From Nitrososphaeria archaeon (GTDB lineage Archaea > Thermoproteota > Nitrososphaeria > JACIWG01), in the NCBI GenBank assembly GCA_029776065.1, contig JARVJP010000011.1, positions 278,961-342,960 on the forward strand: DNA of 64,000 bases, given 5' to 3'. The notes under the pieces are model-generated. The model ran no database searches, was not told where the DNA came from, and saw only the letters and a list, made by a program, of their open reading frames with translations. Below, piece after piece: positions 24,146 through 33,878 of the stretch (position 1 is the stretch's first letter; each line of letters starts with the position of its first letter). The position numbers and the translations under genes were made by a program.

Positions 24146-26116
24146 GTGGCGAAGATCTTCCATTCGCTCGTATCTGTTGAAGAAGCCCTCGAACTCGTTA
24201 GTGATGCTGCCTATTTAGATTCGTCTGCAAGGGAGGAAGTTGATGTTATGAATTGTGTTGGAAGAGTCCTTTACGAAGACCTTCTATCCCCTATAGATTC
24301 TCCTCCATTTGATAGGTCTGAAGTCGATGGCTATGCGATATCAGCTAGTGATGTCTTTGGAGCAGAAGAAGATCACCCCGTTACTTTAAGACTCGTCGGT
24401 TTCTCCGAAGTAGGGCGTCTCCCACAGCTCGAACTACGTAGTGGGGAGTGCGTTAGAATCGCGACTGGAGCGCCTATTCCAAAGGGTGCAGATGCTGTTG
24501 TAATGGTGGAATATACCAAAGAATCAGAAGGGCGAGTCGAAGTTTATCGCCCAGTAGTTTATGGGGAGAACATTGCACAAGCCGGCTCGGATTATGTTAT
24601 AGGAGACATTTTCCTAAGGAGAGGGACGAGGATCACCTCGAGAGAAGTGGCTTCACTTTCCGCGTTAGGTTTCAAGAAGGTACCTGTTTTTAGGGAGCTA
24701 AAGGTGGGCCTCTTCTCTTCAGGAGTTGAAGTAATGCCTCCAGGCTCCCAGCTAACAGTAGGGAAAATATACGACGCAAACGGCCCAGCTATAACTGCTA
24801 TGATAAAAGAAGCGGGGTGTGTACCATCCTACTTAGGCATTTTGCCAGATTCGTATGAAGCGATGTACATAGCTGTTCATAAAGCGCTACAAGAATACGA
24901 CCTAGTCATTACATCTGGAAGTACTTCAGCTGGTCTAGGAGATATGATGTATAAAGTCTTCGATTCACTAGGTAAACCCGGCATACTTGTTCACGGTCTC
25001 AAGGTTAAACCTGGTAAGCCTACTATAGTTGCTGTTGTTGGCAAAAAGGTCTTGTTCGGTCTTCCAGGCTTCCCCGTTTCTGCTATGATGATCTTCATGG
25101 TGCTGGTAAAGCCTATTCTAGCGAAGATGTCTGGTATCGACTTCCAAGTCGGGAGGGTGGTGACCGCAAAGGTTCCGTTTAGAATACCTATAGGTAAAGG
25201 TAGAAGGACTTTAATTCCTGTAAGTGTCGTCACCGACAATACTTCATACATCGCTTACCCTACTCCTGGAAGTTCAGGTTCTGTTTCAGTTTTAAACTAC
25301 AGCGACGGTTTTGTTGATGTTCCAGAAAACGTTGAATTCATAGATGAAGATGAACATGTTACTGTTAACCTTTTCTCAGACCAACTGGTCATACCTGAAC
25401 TCACAATTATAGGTAGCCACTGCCCAGCTGTTGAGCTAATTTTTAACCTCTTTCAAAGTAGGTGTGTAACAAAGGTTATCAACGTTGGCTCCCTCGCAGG
25501 ATGGAATGCGATCAAAAGAAAAGAAGCTGATATAGCAGGAACACACCTACTAGACGAAAAAACATTAAAGTATAACACACCTTTCATTGAACAATTTGGG
25601 CTTAAAGGAAAGGCTGTTGTGGTTAAAGGCTATATAAGAAAGCAAGGCATTATAACAAAACCTAACAACCCCAAGAACATACACACTATCATAGACTTCC
25701 TAAAAGAAGATGTCCGCATCGTAAATAGGAATAAGGGCTCAGGGACAAGAACCTTTATCGACTATAACCTTAAAATCCTCTCAGAGAGTCTGAAAGTTGA
25801 TCTATCTTCTTTATGTAAAAAGATTAAAGGCTACAACTATGAAGCTAAGACCCACTCCGCTGTCGCCCTAGCTATCACCCAAGAGAGAGCTGACGCAGGT
25901 ATAGGACTTGAGTTTTACGCTAGAAAATACAATTTAAACTTCATACCTCTTGTGGATGAAGAATACGACTTCGTTGTACTCAAAGATCGTTTGAGCAAAC
26001 CCAAAGTGTCTGAATTCCTGAATGTGTTAGGGTCAAAGGACTTCGCCAAAGCCCTTCCGTCAAAGTTAGATGGATACTCTACTACAGAAAGTTCTGGTAA
26101 AATAATAGAATGGTAG
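24146..26116 (+). CDS. MoeA fused to a periplasmic-binding-protein-like domain
   Basis: The first 410 residues are a full MoeA: FDRSEVDGYAI, ATGAPIPKGADAVVMVEYT, TSGSTSAGLGD, KVKPGKPTI and GLPGFPVSA. From about 423 a second domain follows (ELTIIGSHCPAVELIF, then IVNRNKGSGTRTFIDY near 527), which is the PBP-like domain seen in this archaeal architecture and related to molybdate/tungstate sensors. It probably binds the oxyanion and couples sensing or delivery to insertion. AGGTGA is 5 nt before the GTG. It runs directly after the first moeA, so the two are one operon. Confidence 0.92.
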   Translation: MAKIFHSLVSVEEALELVSDAAYLDSSAREEVDVMNCVGRVLYEDLLSPIDSPPFDRSEVDGYAISASDVFGAEEDHPVTLRLVGFSEVGRLPQLELRSGECVRIATGAPIPKGADAVVMVEYTKESEGRVEVYRPVVYGENIAQAGSDYVIGDIFLRRGTRITSREVASLSALGFKKVPVFRELKVGLFSSGVEVMPPGSQLTVGKIYDANGPAITAMIKEAGCVPSYLGILPDSYEAMYIAVHKALQEYDLVITSGSTSAGLGDMMYKVFDSLGKPGILVHGLKVKPGKPTIVAVVGKKVLFGLPGFPVSAMMIFMVLVKPILAKMSGIDFQVGRVVTAKVPFRIPIGKGRRTLIPVSVVTDNTSYIAYPTPGSSGSVSVLNYSDGFVDVPENVEFIDEDEHVTVNLFSDQLVIPELTIIGSHCPAVELIFNLFQSRCVTKVINVGSLAGWNAIKRKEADIAGTHLLDEKTLKYNTPFIEQFGLKGKAVVVKGYIRKQGIITKPNNPKNIHTIIDFLKEDVRIVNRNKGSGTRTFIDYNLKILSESLKVDLSSLCKKIKGYNYEAKTHSAVALAITQERADAGIGLEFYARKYNLNFIPLVDEEYDFVVLKDRLSKPKVSEFLNVLGSKDFAKALPSKLDGYSTTESSGKIIEW

Positions 26117-26128
26117 ACGAGCTGAAAT

Positions 26129-26914
26129 TTAACGTTTCCCTAAAGCATAGAATACGCCGACAAAGAAGCCTGCCACTATCATTGATATCTTTAACTCAAG
26201 TCCTAAGAATGGGTTTTCTGGCAGCGCTATGATCAAAAAGCTTGTTGCGTCGTATGCTCCATGGATAAGGGCTGGGATTATTAGGTTTCCCCCTGACTTA
26301 TAATACGCCCCACACATACCTAAACTAAATAGGGTGATTTGAGAGAACTGTATAATAGAAGCTATTCCAAAGACAAAAAGATAGTATAAATGAATGATTG
26401 AAAATATAAGTGATGATGCTAAGGCAGAGTAAATCCAATGCTTTCCCTTCAATATGTCTGCTAACCCTCCAAAGACGAACCCCCTAAACAAGAACTCTTC
26501 GAATGGGCCAACCACTATAAAAGAAAACCAGACCATGGCCATCGCAAGGTCTGGTGTGATGTCTAGAAGGGGGTTGGGCTTTGTTATCATATCCATTATT
26601 TCTGGATTAAATGCGAATAGGACTGCTAGAAGAAAGAATGCAAGCGCTAGCCCTGCCACGCTAAAGATCCCGAAATATCCGAGGCCAAACCTCAACGCGG
26701 TTTTAAGGTTTTTGAAAGAATTTGAAAGTATCCTTTTCCCATCGAGCAAATAAATAATGAATGAAGGTAAAACGTATACTACCAAGGTCCCATAGATTAA
26801 TCCCCTCATATTGAATAGGTATTGGGAATAGATTCCTAAGAGAATCAAAATGACTCCTGCTGCGTACTTCAAGAACGATCGATGCGTTGTTCCAATAGGT
26901 TCGAGTTTTTCCAT
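26129..26914 (-). CDS. CPBP-family intramembrane metalloprotease
   Basis: Membrane protein of the CAAX protease/bacteriocin-processing family. The catalytic set is present: E139-E140 and R144 in PFEEFLFRG, H175 in FSIIHLYY and H218 in LIHGAYDA. About seven to eight hydrophobic helices over 261 residues. The stop is 12 nt from the convergent MoeA fusion gene. Archaeal members have no known substrate; Rce1-type processing of prenylated proteins is the best-studied role. Confidence 0.88.
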   Translation of the reverse strand: MEKLEPIGTTHRSFLKYAAGVILILLGIYSQYLFNMRGLIYGTLVVYVLPSFIIYLLDGKRILSNSFKNLKTALRFGLGYFGIFSVAGLALAFFLLAVLFAFNPEIMDMITKPNPLLDITPDLAMAMVWFSFIVVGPFEEFLFRGFVFGGLADILKGKHWIYSALASSLIFSIIHLYYLFVFGIASIIQFSQITLFSLGMCGAYYKSGGNLIIPALIHGAYDATSFLIIALPENPFLGLELKISMIVAGFFVGVFYALGKR

Positions 26915-27115
26915 TGTATTCTAGGAATTATCCGCTTTAACCTATTAAAAGGTTTTAAAAGATAGTACAATATTATCCTATTAAGTTGTTCTATTAACCT
27001 ACCATCTTTTTTTGGAAACTAGTCTAGAATTATTTTATAAAAGGTTAGGTCGTTCTTGATCATCTTCATGTGGAGAAGTTGTTTGGAAGAAGTTCCCAGT
27101 TTCCTATATGTGTTT

Positions 27116-28201
27116 CTAGATTGATTCTATTGAATAGAATCTGTTTCTAGACGTAGCTTGTGTGTTAAATCTTCCCTTTATGGGTATCGCGTTGCCGCAA
27201 AAGCTGCATTTATTGTCTTCGTTTAAATGCCATTCAGAAATTTCGAAGCCATACCTCTTTATAATCATTTTTCCACATCTAGAGCAATATGTGTTTTCAT
27301 ATGGGTGGCCTGGAACGTTCCCCAAATATACGTATTTTAATCCCACGTCCTTTGCTGCTTTATAGTGCCTCTCTAATGTGTTGATCGGCGTTGAAGGTAG
27401 GTTTACCATTTTATAGTCTGGATGGAAGCGAAGGAAATGGATCGGAGTTTCGTCGCCGAGGTTTTCAAGTACCCATCGGCAAAGCTTTCTAGCAGCTTCT
27501 AAGCTATCTCCAACTTTAGGTACGACTAAGTCTGTAACTTCGATATGAAGTCCTCCTCTCTTTAAAGTGACTAGACTTTGGTATATGGGTTCTGGGCTTG
27601 GTACATATGCATATCTTTGTAAGAACCTTTCCTCCCCATTTCCTTTAAAGTCTACAGTTATTGCGTCTAGGAACTCTAGCATCATTTTAGTAGCTTCGGG
27701 GGTTGAATACCCATTGCTTACGAAAACGTTGTAGAGCCCGTTTTTCCTAGCTAAAACTCCTATGTCATGTGCGTACTCTATAAAGATCGTTGGTTCATTG
27801 TAAGTGTATGCTATACCATTTGCTCCGTACCTTAAAGCTGACTCGACTATCCTTTCCGGAGGGGCTTCGCTGCCGCTAACATACCTTCTTTGGCTAATAT
27901 CAGAGTTTTGGCAGTATTCACATGCCCAGTCACAGCCTACGGTTCCTATACTAAACGCTTTGGACCCGGGCATAAAGTGTGAGAAGGGCTTCTTCTCTAT
28001 AGGGTCCATATGTACTGCGATCACCTTCCCATAGACTAATAGGAATAGCTTTCCATCTATACTCTTCCTGACACCACAGAACCCTATCTGCCCGTTTGAT
28101 AGTTTACAATAGCGGGGGCAAGCTACGCACTTTACTCTTTTACCATCTAACTTGGTGTAGAGAACTGCCTCCTTCAAGGTGTTCACGCTATTATCGTGCA
28201 T
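27116..28201 (-). CDS. amrS: AmmeMemoRadiSam system radical SAM enzyme AmrS
   Basis: Radical SAM protein formerly called PflX or pyruvate formate-lyase activase-like. An N-terminal cysteine set (C25, C28, C32, C42 in VACPRYCKLSNGQIGFCG) precedes the SAM cluster C90-x3-C94-x2-C97 in GTVGCDWACEYCQN. The C-terminus has two CxxC pairs (YCSRCG and KCSFCG) for a zinc or rubredoxin-like knuckle. 361 residues. In other genomes it goes with AMMECR1 and Memo homologues, neither of which is in this window. It should not be mistaken for the activase of the glycyl radical enzyme. Confidence 0.9.
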   Translation of the reverse strand: MHDNSVNTLKEAVLYTKLDGKRVKCVACPRYCKLSNGQIGFCGVRKSIDGKLFLLVYGKVIAVHMDPIEKKPFSHFMPGSKAFSIGTVGCDWACEYCQNSDISQRRYVSGSEAPPERIVESALRYGANGIAYTYNEPTIFIEYAHDIGVLARKNGLYNVFVSNGYSTPEATKMMLEFLDAITVDFKGNGEERFLQRYAYVPSPEPIYQSLVTLKRGGLHIEVTDLVVPKVGDSLEAARKLCRWVLENLGDETPIHFLRFHPDYKMVNLPSTPINTLERHYKAAKDVGLKYVYLGNVPGHPYENTYCSRCGKMIIKRYGFEISEWHLNEDNKCSFCGNAIPIKGRFNTQATSRNRFYSIESI

Positions 28202-28335
28202 CGCCTTATTTATTCTCTTCTACTCTTTGCGCATTATTTATCTGATCTACGATGATATAATAGAAGTCATAACCAGGTTTCTTTAGGGCTGTGATTCTCA
28301 ATAGGTATGACCCTTCGTTTACATCAATAAGCAGG

Positions 28336-29742
28336 TTACGTTCTTATTTTTTTGAAGACTTCTAGGATGTTATCATGCAGTATCATTGAAGCGATCTTCT
28401 TCGCTCTCTCTTCGTTAAACCTCCCCTCTTGAACCTTCTGCTCCAATACCTTGATGATATTTTTTCTAGCGATTCTAGAATGCCCATAAATTCCTTCGAC
28501 GAATTTGTAGTCTCCTCCAAATCCGAATATTTTGTTTGCTGGTACAGTGTCTAAGAGGTCACTTAATACTTCTCTAGCGGAGAAGGGTGAAATTACGTGG
28601 AGCCAGCATAGGTCGACATAAACGTTAGGCAGGTTCTTGCAGAGTGTCGCTATCTCCTTTGTATAAGGGTATGCGCTATGAAATACGTCGAACTTTACCT
28701 CAGGATATTCCATGAAAAGATTTGCTAGTAGAACTGGGTTTGAGTTGCTTGGATTGTTTAAGTTTCCCTCTTGTATTCCTGTGTGAACTTGTACAGGTAA
28801 GGAGTACTTGCTTGCTAGTTGGATCATTTTGTGGACCATATAGTCTTGAAGGGGCTTTCCTTCCTCAATTGAAATTTCATCTGAGACTGTTACTCTGACG
28901 CCATCGGGTCTAGTGTACCTATGGAATGTTTCTTTGGATCCTAAGATCTTGTTTAAGACTTTCTCTGCTTCGCTGGATGTGACATTGTCGAAGTAGATGC
29001 TTCGTTTATAAGCTAACGCAATCTTGAATCCTACGATCTGGCCTAAAATACTTTCGACTCTACCTTCAATCGCTCTTTCTAAGTCTCTTAGTGAATGAAT
29101 TGGTGTTTGTGTTAGCATGCTAAGCCTTCTAACATCCTCTCTGCTCCTCAAGATGATGAAGTCCTCAAGTCGGACGACGGGTGCGAAGAAACTTCTGTCA
29201 ACTTCTATGTTATCGTTTATAGGGTCAAGTATCGCGATCTCGATCTTAGCCTTATCCTTCAATACCCATTTGTATAAACCAATCTTGTTGGTTTCATCCA
29301 TTTTCTCCTTAAGCCTCTTTATGGTCTTTTCGTTTATGTCATCTACTCCGTAGAGGTCATTTGCAGCGATCCTTAGCACATCAAAGTATCCGGTGTTACT
29401 GGCCTTCTCCCAAAAAGGCTCAAGAATAGTCCACCTTTCCTCTATGGGTATGGTTGAGTTCATTATGGTTGCGTAGTCTTCAACCTTTAAACCTGCTGAA
29501 ATAAGGTCGGAGGAAGTGTATTGTAGTAAAAACGTTTGGAGTGGATCTGCTTCCATAGTAACCCTCCCATTCTCTTGGACTAGGTGTTCATGTGTGTCAA
29601 CTATCCAAATATTTTCTACAAACTGTGCTAATGTCTCCATAATATTCAAGATGTAACCATCGGTAATAAAAGTGTTGTTAAAGAATCCTATATCAAGATT
29701 TACCATATTTTTTATTATTGTTTCTTCATTCTTTTCCTTCAC
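28336..29742 (-). CDS. Amidohydrolase-family metal-dependent hydrolase (amidohydro_2-like)
   Basis: A 468-residue TIM-barrel hydrolase. Metal ligands are likely in WIVDTHEHL near residue 48-52, PVQVHTGIQEG near 320, DVFHSAYP near 357 and GFGGDYKF near 405. It fits the amidohydrolase/uronate isomerase-like superfamily; the reaction is unknown. Its GTG start overlaps the TGA of the thioredoxin reductase gene (GTGA), so the two are translationally coupled and the start is firm. The pairing with a flavin reductase may be operonic convenience rather than function. Confidence 0.82.
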   Translation of the reverse strand: MKEKNEETIIKNMVNLDIGFFNNTFITDGYILNIMETLAQFVENIWIVDTHEHLVQENGRVTMEADPLQTFLLQYTSSDLISAGLKVEDYATIMNSTIPIEERWTILEPFWEKASNTGYFDVLRIAANDLYGVDDINEKTIKRLKEKMDETNKIGLYKWVLKDKAKIEIAILDPINDNIEVDRSFFAPVVRLEDFIILRSREDVRRLSMLTQTPIHSLRDLERAIEGRVESILGQIVGFKIALAYKRSIYFDNVTSSEAEKVLNKILGSKETFHRYTRPDGVRVTVSDEISIEEGKPLQDYMVHKMIQLASKYSLPVQVHTGIQEGNLNNPSNSNPVLLANLFMEYPEVKFDVFHSAYPYTKEIATLCKNLPNVYVDLCWLHVISPFSAREVLSDLLDTVPANKIFGFGGDYKFVEGIYGHSRIARKNIIKVLEQKVQEGRFNEERAKKIASMILHDNILEVFKKIRT

Positions 29743-30695
29743 TTATGCCAGTCTATTGCGACTGCACTTTTCCCAGCCAGCCTTTGAATATATTCGTAGG
29801 CTGAAAGCGCGGCTTTTGCCCCCTCCGATGCTGAGATCACGAATTGCTTGTAGGGGGTGTTTGTGACATCTCCAGCGGCGAAGACCCCTGAAGTAGAGGT
29901 TTCGTTTCGGTTGTTAATGACAACCTGTTTTCTCTCATCTAGATCTACGAGGTCTTTAAATGGTTCAACTTTTATGGCGTAACCCATTTCAACGAATAAC
30001 CCGTCGGTTGGCATGTTGTATTCTATATTTGGAGATGTTTCTAGAGTGATAGATTTGACTTTAAACGTTCCCAATATTCCCTTAACCTTAGTTTCGTATA
30101 AGACCTTTATTTTCTGAGATTTTAATATGGCTTCTACTAGTTCCCTTTCTCCACTAAGCTCTTTTCTCCTAGTTATCAAGACCACTTCAGCTGCGTATTT
30201 TGATAAAAGTATTGCTGCATCATATGCGTAAGCTCCATCACCAACAACGACTACCCTCTTGTTTTTGTATAATGGTGCATCGCATGTTGCACAGTACGAC
30301 AGCCCATTGCCTCTGAATTTGTCTTCTCCTACTACTCCCAAGTCTTGTGGGATCTTTCCTGATGCGATTATTACGGCCTTGGACAAGTATTCACTGTTTA
30401 CTACTTTAATTCGAAATAAGCCTTCGTGTTCTTTCTCTACCTTTTTAACTTCATCTATTATTAGCTCTGCTCCAAACTTTTGTGACTGTTCATATGCTTT
30501 TTGCACTAATTCTACACCACTCGCCTTATCTACAGCTGGGTAGTTTTCAATTTCCTTAGCTATCAGTGCTTGCCCCCCTATATCCTTAGATATTATCAGA
30601 GTTCTCAGCCCTCTTCTTGCTGCGTAAATACCTGCGGTAAGTCCTGCAATTCCCGCTCCAATGATTATAACGTCATAACTGTCTGGTTTTTCCAT
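29739..30695 (-). CDS. trxB: Thioredoxin reductase (TrxB family)
   Basis: FAD- and NAD(P)H-dependent reductase of thioredoxin-like proteins. The FAD-binding GAGIAGLTAGIYAARRG is at the N-terminus, the redox pair is C135-ATC-C138 in SYCATCDAP, the second nucleotide motif is VVVGDGAYAYDAA near 150, and GVFAAGDVTN closes the FAD site. 318 residues, normal length. It has GDGAYA where GxGxxA/G with a serine is common. The thioredoxin-like protein at 38758 is a possible partner. Upstream of the coupled amidohydrolase. Confidence 0.92.
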   Translation of the reverse strand: MEKPDSYDVIIIGAGIAGLTAGIYAARRGLRTLIISKDIGGQALIAKEIENYPAVDKASGVELVQKAYEQSQKFGAELIIDEVKKVEKEHEGLFRIKVVNSEYLSKAVIIASGKIPQDLGVVGEDKFRGNGLSYCATCDAPLYKNKRVVVVGDGAYAYDAAILLSKYAAEVVLITRRKELSGERELVEAILKSQKIKVLYETKVKGILGTFKVKSITLETSPNIEYNMPTDGLFVEMGYAIKVEPFKDLVDLDERKQVVINNRNETSTSGVFAAGDVTNTPYKQFVISASEGAKAALSAYEYIQRLAGKSAVAIDWHK

Positions 30696-30732
30696 ATCGC
30701 ATTAAAATATCTTGAGTTTATAAAAACTTATT

Positions 30733-31836
30733 TCAAAAAATGCCAATCCTTCTTAATGCCCTAATTTGCTCGTCTTTTTCCATCTTGGCATTCTCAATCG
30801 CTGTTTTTAACACCGTTATAGACCTGTCGTAGGTCTCTCTATCTACGGGGAAAGGTACTCCATCCTTCCCCCCAACAGCGAAACTATACTTAACAGGGTC
30901 TTTCCAGTCGACCTCGGTTCCGTAAATTAGGTTAGAGATCAATGTCAGTGCTCTAATCATCTTTGGGCCCACGTTTTCAGTCATCAACACTTCTTCGAAG
31001 TCTCTAGGCTGTGTTTCATATAATCGTCTAGCAATTTTCCAATCGATGTTCCTTGGCATGCAAAGGTGTTTCAGATTAAATTTTTTAAAGCCAGGTTCAA
31101 CCCAGTCCAATAAGGTAACATTCGATCTATCAAGTATTTCTTGCCACATTTTAGCAACCTTCCTTGGGTTCTCCCTTGCTATATCCACTATAGTTTCTTG
31201 TGTTTCTAAACTAATTTTAGAGGTCAAGTTTAAAACATACTTCTCAACCTTATCTGATACAATAGCGGAATGTGGTTCCACAACAAAGTTTTCCACTTTC
31301 CCATGGTACCAATGATATCTCCTCGCATATCTGTTATCTGGGTTCAGTCCCTGTTGTATAATTGTCCATCTTCCTTGTTCGTCTACGAATAAGGCATGAT
31401 GGTAAAGTTGATAGCCTGACTGTATCGCGGATGTGTCTACCTTGGCCACTATCTTGCTTGTGTACTGTAAATGCTCTACCTTATCGGTTGAAAGGGGAAA
31501 CTTTTCTGCTACCTTCTCTATTTCTGAGAGGGTTTCCTTGGACGCTTTCCCTTTTCCTCCACATACCGCTATCCCAAGTTCTTCTGCGTTTAAAGCCTCC
31601 TTTAACGCTCCAGTCAGCGTGGTCGTAGTTCCAGAACTGTGCCAATCGAACCCTACAACACAACTGAGTGATTGGAAAAAGTATGGGTCTGCTAATCGCC
31701 TTAAGAACTCGTTTCTACCGAACTCTAATATTATCGCTTCAGATATTGCTTTAGATAGCTTGACCATTCTTGGAAACAACCAATGTGGGCATCGCCCATA
31801 GTGTAGGGGGAGGTCGGCAATGCCTGATCTGCTCAT
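30733..31836 (-). CDS. DUF763 domain protein
   Basis: A conserved prokaryotic protein of unknown function, common in archaea and thermophiles. Recognisable by SGIADLPLHYGRCPHWLF at the start, VGFDWHSSGTTTT near 60 and EPHSAIVSD in the middle. 367 residues, usual length. No catalytic assignment is established that I can name. It precedes TrxB on the same strand with 37 nt between, so it is probably in the same transcript. Confidence 0.85.
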   Translation of the reverse strand: MSRSGIADLPLHYGRCPHWLFPRMVKLSKAISEAIILEFGRNEFLRRLADPYFFQSLSCVVGFDWHSSGTTTTLTGALKEALNAEELGIAVCGGKGKASKETLSEIEKVAEKFPLSTDKVEHLQYTSKIVAKVDTSAIQSGYQLYHHALFVDEQGRWTIIQQGLNPDNRYARRYHWYHGKVENFVVEPHSAIVSDKVEKYVLNLTSKISLETQETIVDIARENPRKVAKMWQEILDRSNVTLLDWVEPGFKKFNLKHLCMPRNIDWKIARRLYETQPRDFEEVLMTENVGPKMIRALTLISNLIYGTEVDWKDPVKYSFAVGGKDGVPFPVDRETYDRSITVLKTAIENAKMEKDEQIRALRRIGIF

Positions 31837-32057
31837 CTTTAATCAATGTCTTTAAGATCTTCTCTGTTTAAATATATTTGGTTCAAGTTTGATGGTTGAT
31901 TCACCTACTTTGATCTTCTGTCAAGCTGTCTGTTGACGTTTGAGGTTCGTTGGTTTCTACTATGTCATTATAGTCTTAGAAGGCGTGAGATAGGTTTTTT
32001 TGGTTTTTGAATAAAACGTTCATAAAGATTTTTATGTTTTAAGTGGTTGCTCTGTAT

Positions 32058-33248
32058 ATGCTCTCCGAACTCGAATCTTCGGTTATAGGAAAGTTTCCAT
32101 CAGATGCCGTTATATCTCTGGCTCAAAAGATGGTTCAGATAGATAGCCAAAACCCACCAGGAAATGAAAAGTGTTTAGCAGATTATATGGCGAATCTTCT
32201 AAAAGGCTTTGGTTTAGAGGTCATGGAATATGACTTTAAGCCAAATCGCCCTAATGTTGTAGCATTATACAAGGGGCGTGTTTCTAATAGAACCCTAATC
32301 TTCAATGGCCATCTTGACACCGTCCCATTTGGCGATCTCTCTAAGTGGAGTGTCCATCCTTTGGAGGGTGTTATAAGAAATGGGCGGTTGTATGGAAGAG
32401 GTTCTGCCGACATGAAGAGTTCGATAGCCGCGTTCACATGGGCTGTGAAGCATTTAATCGACCAAGGGGTGGATGTTAACGGTAACGTGTTGATCACTTT
32501 AACATCTGATGAGGAAGATTCTTGTGTTGGAGCTGACGACATACTGAAAAGAGGGTATTCAGGGACTGCATGTATCGTTGGAGAACCTTCACACTTACAA
32601 GTTATTATAGCCCATAAGGGGTTCGCTAGATTTAAGTTAACGACCTTTGGAAAGTTAGCGCATGCGAGTGCCCCAGATGAAGGTAAGAATGCTATATACA
32701 AGATGGCTAAAGCAATTATCAAGCTCGAGCAATTGGGGGAAGAGTATAAAAATTTGAAGGGTCACCCTTTGCTTGGTCATCCAACCTTATCTGTTGGAGT
32801 CATTAAAGGGGGTTCTAAGGATAACGTTGTACCTGACGTTTGTGAGATAACAGTTGACCGGAGGCTTTTGCCTGGAGAAAGTCCTGAAGGTGTTGATAAG
32901 GAATTAAGGTGTGAACTTGACAAAATGGTCTTAGAGGATCCTGCCTTTGAGTACTCTCTCTCACTCTATAATTCGTTACCTGCGTCAGAAACAGATATGT
33001 CAAATCCTATAGTCGGGTTAGCGAAGGAAGCAATTAAGGACTTATTTGGTCGCGAACCTGTGGTTGAGGGTATGCCTGCTACAACAGAAATGTTCCATTT
33101 CGTTAAATCTGGTATTCCAACCATCGTTCTAGGGTGCGGTGACATAAAGGTAGCACATACAGCTGATGAGAGTATCCTATTAGAAGAGATTGTGTATCTC
33201 ACCAAAATCTATATGTTGATAATATTAAGGTATCTTAAGCCACTTTAA
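32058..33248 (+). CDS. M20-family metallopeptidase/deacylase (ArgE/DapE-like)
   Basis: Two-zinc hydrolase of N-acyl amino acids or dipeptides. Ligand motifs: FNGHLDTVPFG, GRGSADMKSSIAA, SDEEDSC with the catalytic glutamate pair, and KVAHTADES near the C-terminus. A dimerisation insert lies in the middle. The track starts at GTG 32043, but a TATA-like TTTTTATG at 32026-32033 predicts a transcript start near 32055, so I prefer ATG 32058 (MLSELESS), about 396 residues. The exact substrate is open: acetylornithine, succinyl-diaminopimelate and peptide substrates all occur in this family. Confidence 0.88.
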   Translation: MLSELESSVIGKFPSDAVISLAQKMVQIDSQNPPGNEKCLADYMANLLKGFGLEVMEYDFKPNRPNVVALYKGRVSNRTLIFNGHLDTVPFGDLSKWSVHPLEGVIRNGRLYGRGSADMKSSIAAFTWAVKHLIDQGVDVNGNVLITLTSDEEDSCVGADDILKRGYSGTACIVGEPSHLQVIIAHKGFARFKLTTFGKLAHASAPDEGKNAIYKMAKAIIKLEQLGEEYKNLKGHPLLGHPTLSVGVIKGGSKDNVVPDVCEITVDRRLLPGESPEGVDKELRCELDKMVLEDPAFEYSLSLYNSLPASETDMSNPIVGLAKEAIKDLFGREPVVEGMPATTEMFHFVKSGIPTIVLGCGDIKVAHTADESILLEEIVYLTKIYMLIILRYLKPL

Positions 33249-33249
33249 A

Positions 33250-33810
33250 TTACTGGCTAAAAGCTATTTGTAAGATTCCAAGTATTATAAACACAAATGG
33301 GGTGATTCTCCTTATCTTCTTCAAAGGCACTCTATCGAGTAGTCTGTTTCCCACGATTACGGTCACGGCCGTTAACCCAACCAAGGCTATAAGTGCCCCA
33401 GAGATCACAGCTAATGGATTTGAATAGATAGCGGATAATAGTGCCACCATTATCTGTGTTTTATCACCCATCTCGGTTGTTGATATCAAGATGAAAGACG
33501 ATATAAATGGTGTCCTGTTGTTGTTTGTTAGGCAGTATTCTTCATCCTTTTTTATAAAATAGTATGCCCCAAAGGCTATGAAGATAAACCCTCCTACTAT
33601 CTTGATCCACGACAATGGTATGAATTCTAGGAGGAGTGATCCAGCAATCACCGCTAACGCGTCGACTAAAAGGAATCCAAATGCAGCTCCTAAAACCACT
33701 GAATACGTCTTTCTGTACCTTAGTGAAAGCGTAAGTGCACAGATCTGCGTCTTGTCTCCGAATTCCGCTAGGAGCACTAGACCAAGCGTTGAAAGAAAGG
33801 GTGTTATCAA
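33250..33810 (-). CDS. TMEM165/GDT1-family cation transporter (UPF0016)
   Basis: Six-helix membrane protein made of two repeats, each with the family signature: EFGDKTQICAL near residue 15 and TEMGDKTQIMVAL near 113. The acidic and polar residues in these motifs carry Mn2+ or Ca2+ in characterised members. 186 residues, normal. It is convergent with the M20 gene, 1 nt from its stop. Manganese export or calcium handling is the likely role. Confidence 0.9.
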   Translation of the reverse strand: MITPFLSTLGLVLLAEFGDKTQICALTLSLRYRKTYSVVLGAAFGFLLVDALAVIAGSLLLEFIPLSWIKIVGGFIFIAFGAYYFIKKDEEYCLTNNNRTPFISSFILISTTEMGDKTQIMVALLSAIYSNPLAVISGALIALVGLTAVTVIVGNRLLDRVPLKKIRRITPFVFIILGILQIAFSQ

Positions 33811-33878
33811 ACCTTCAAGTCGAAGAGGGCTGTTTTGGAAAGCGTTAAAAAGTTTTCCATTACAACATATGACGTTGT

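Noticed and set aside
27116-28201. AmrS as a second activase for the glycyl radical enzyme
   Set aside because: Its N-terminal cysteine set and C-terminal zinc knuckle match AmrS; the dedicated activase lies beside the enzyme gene.
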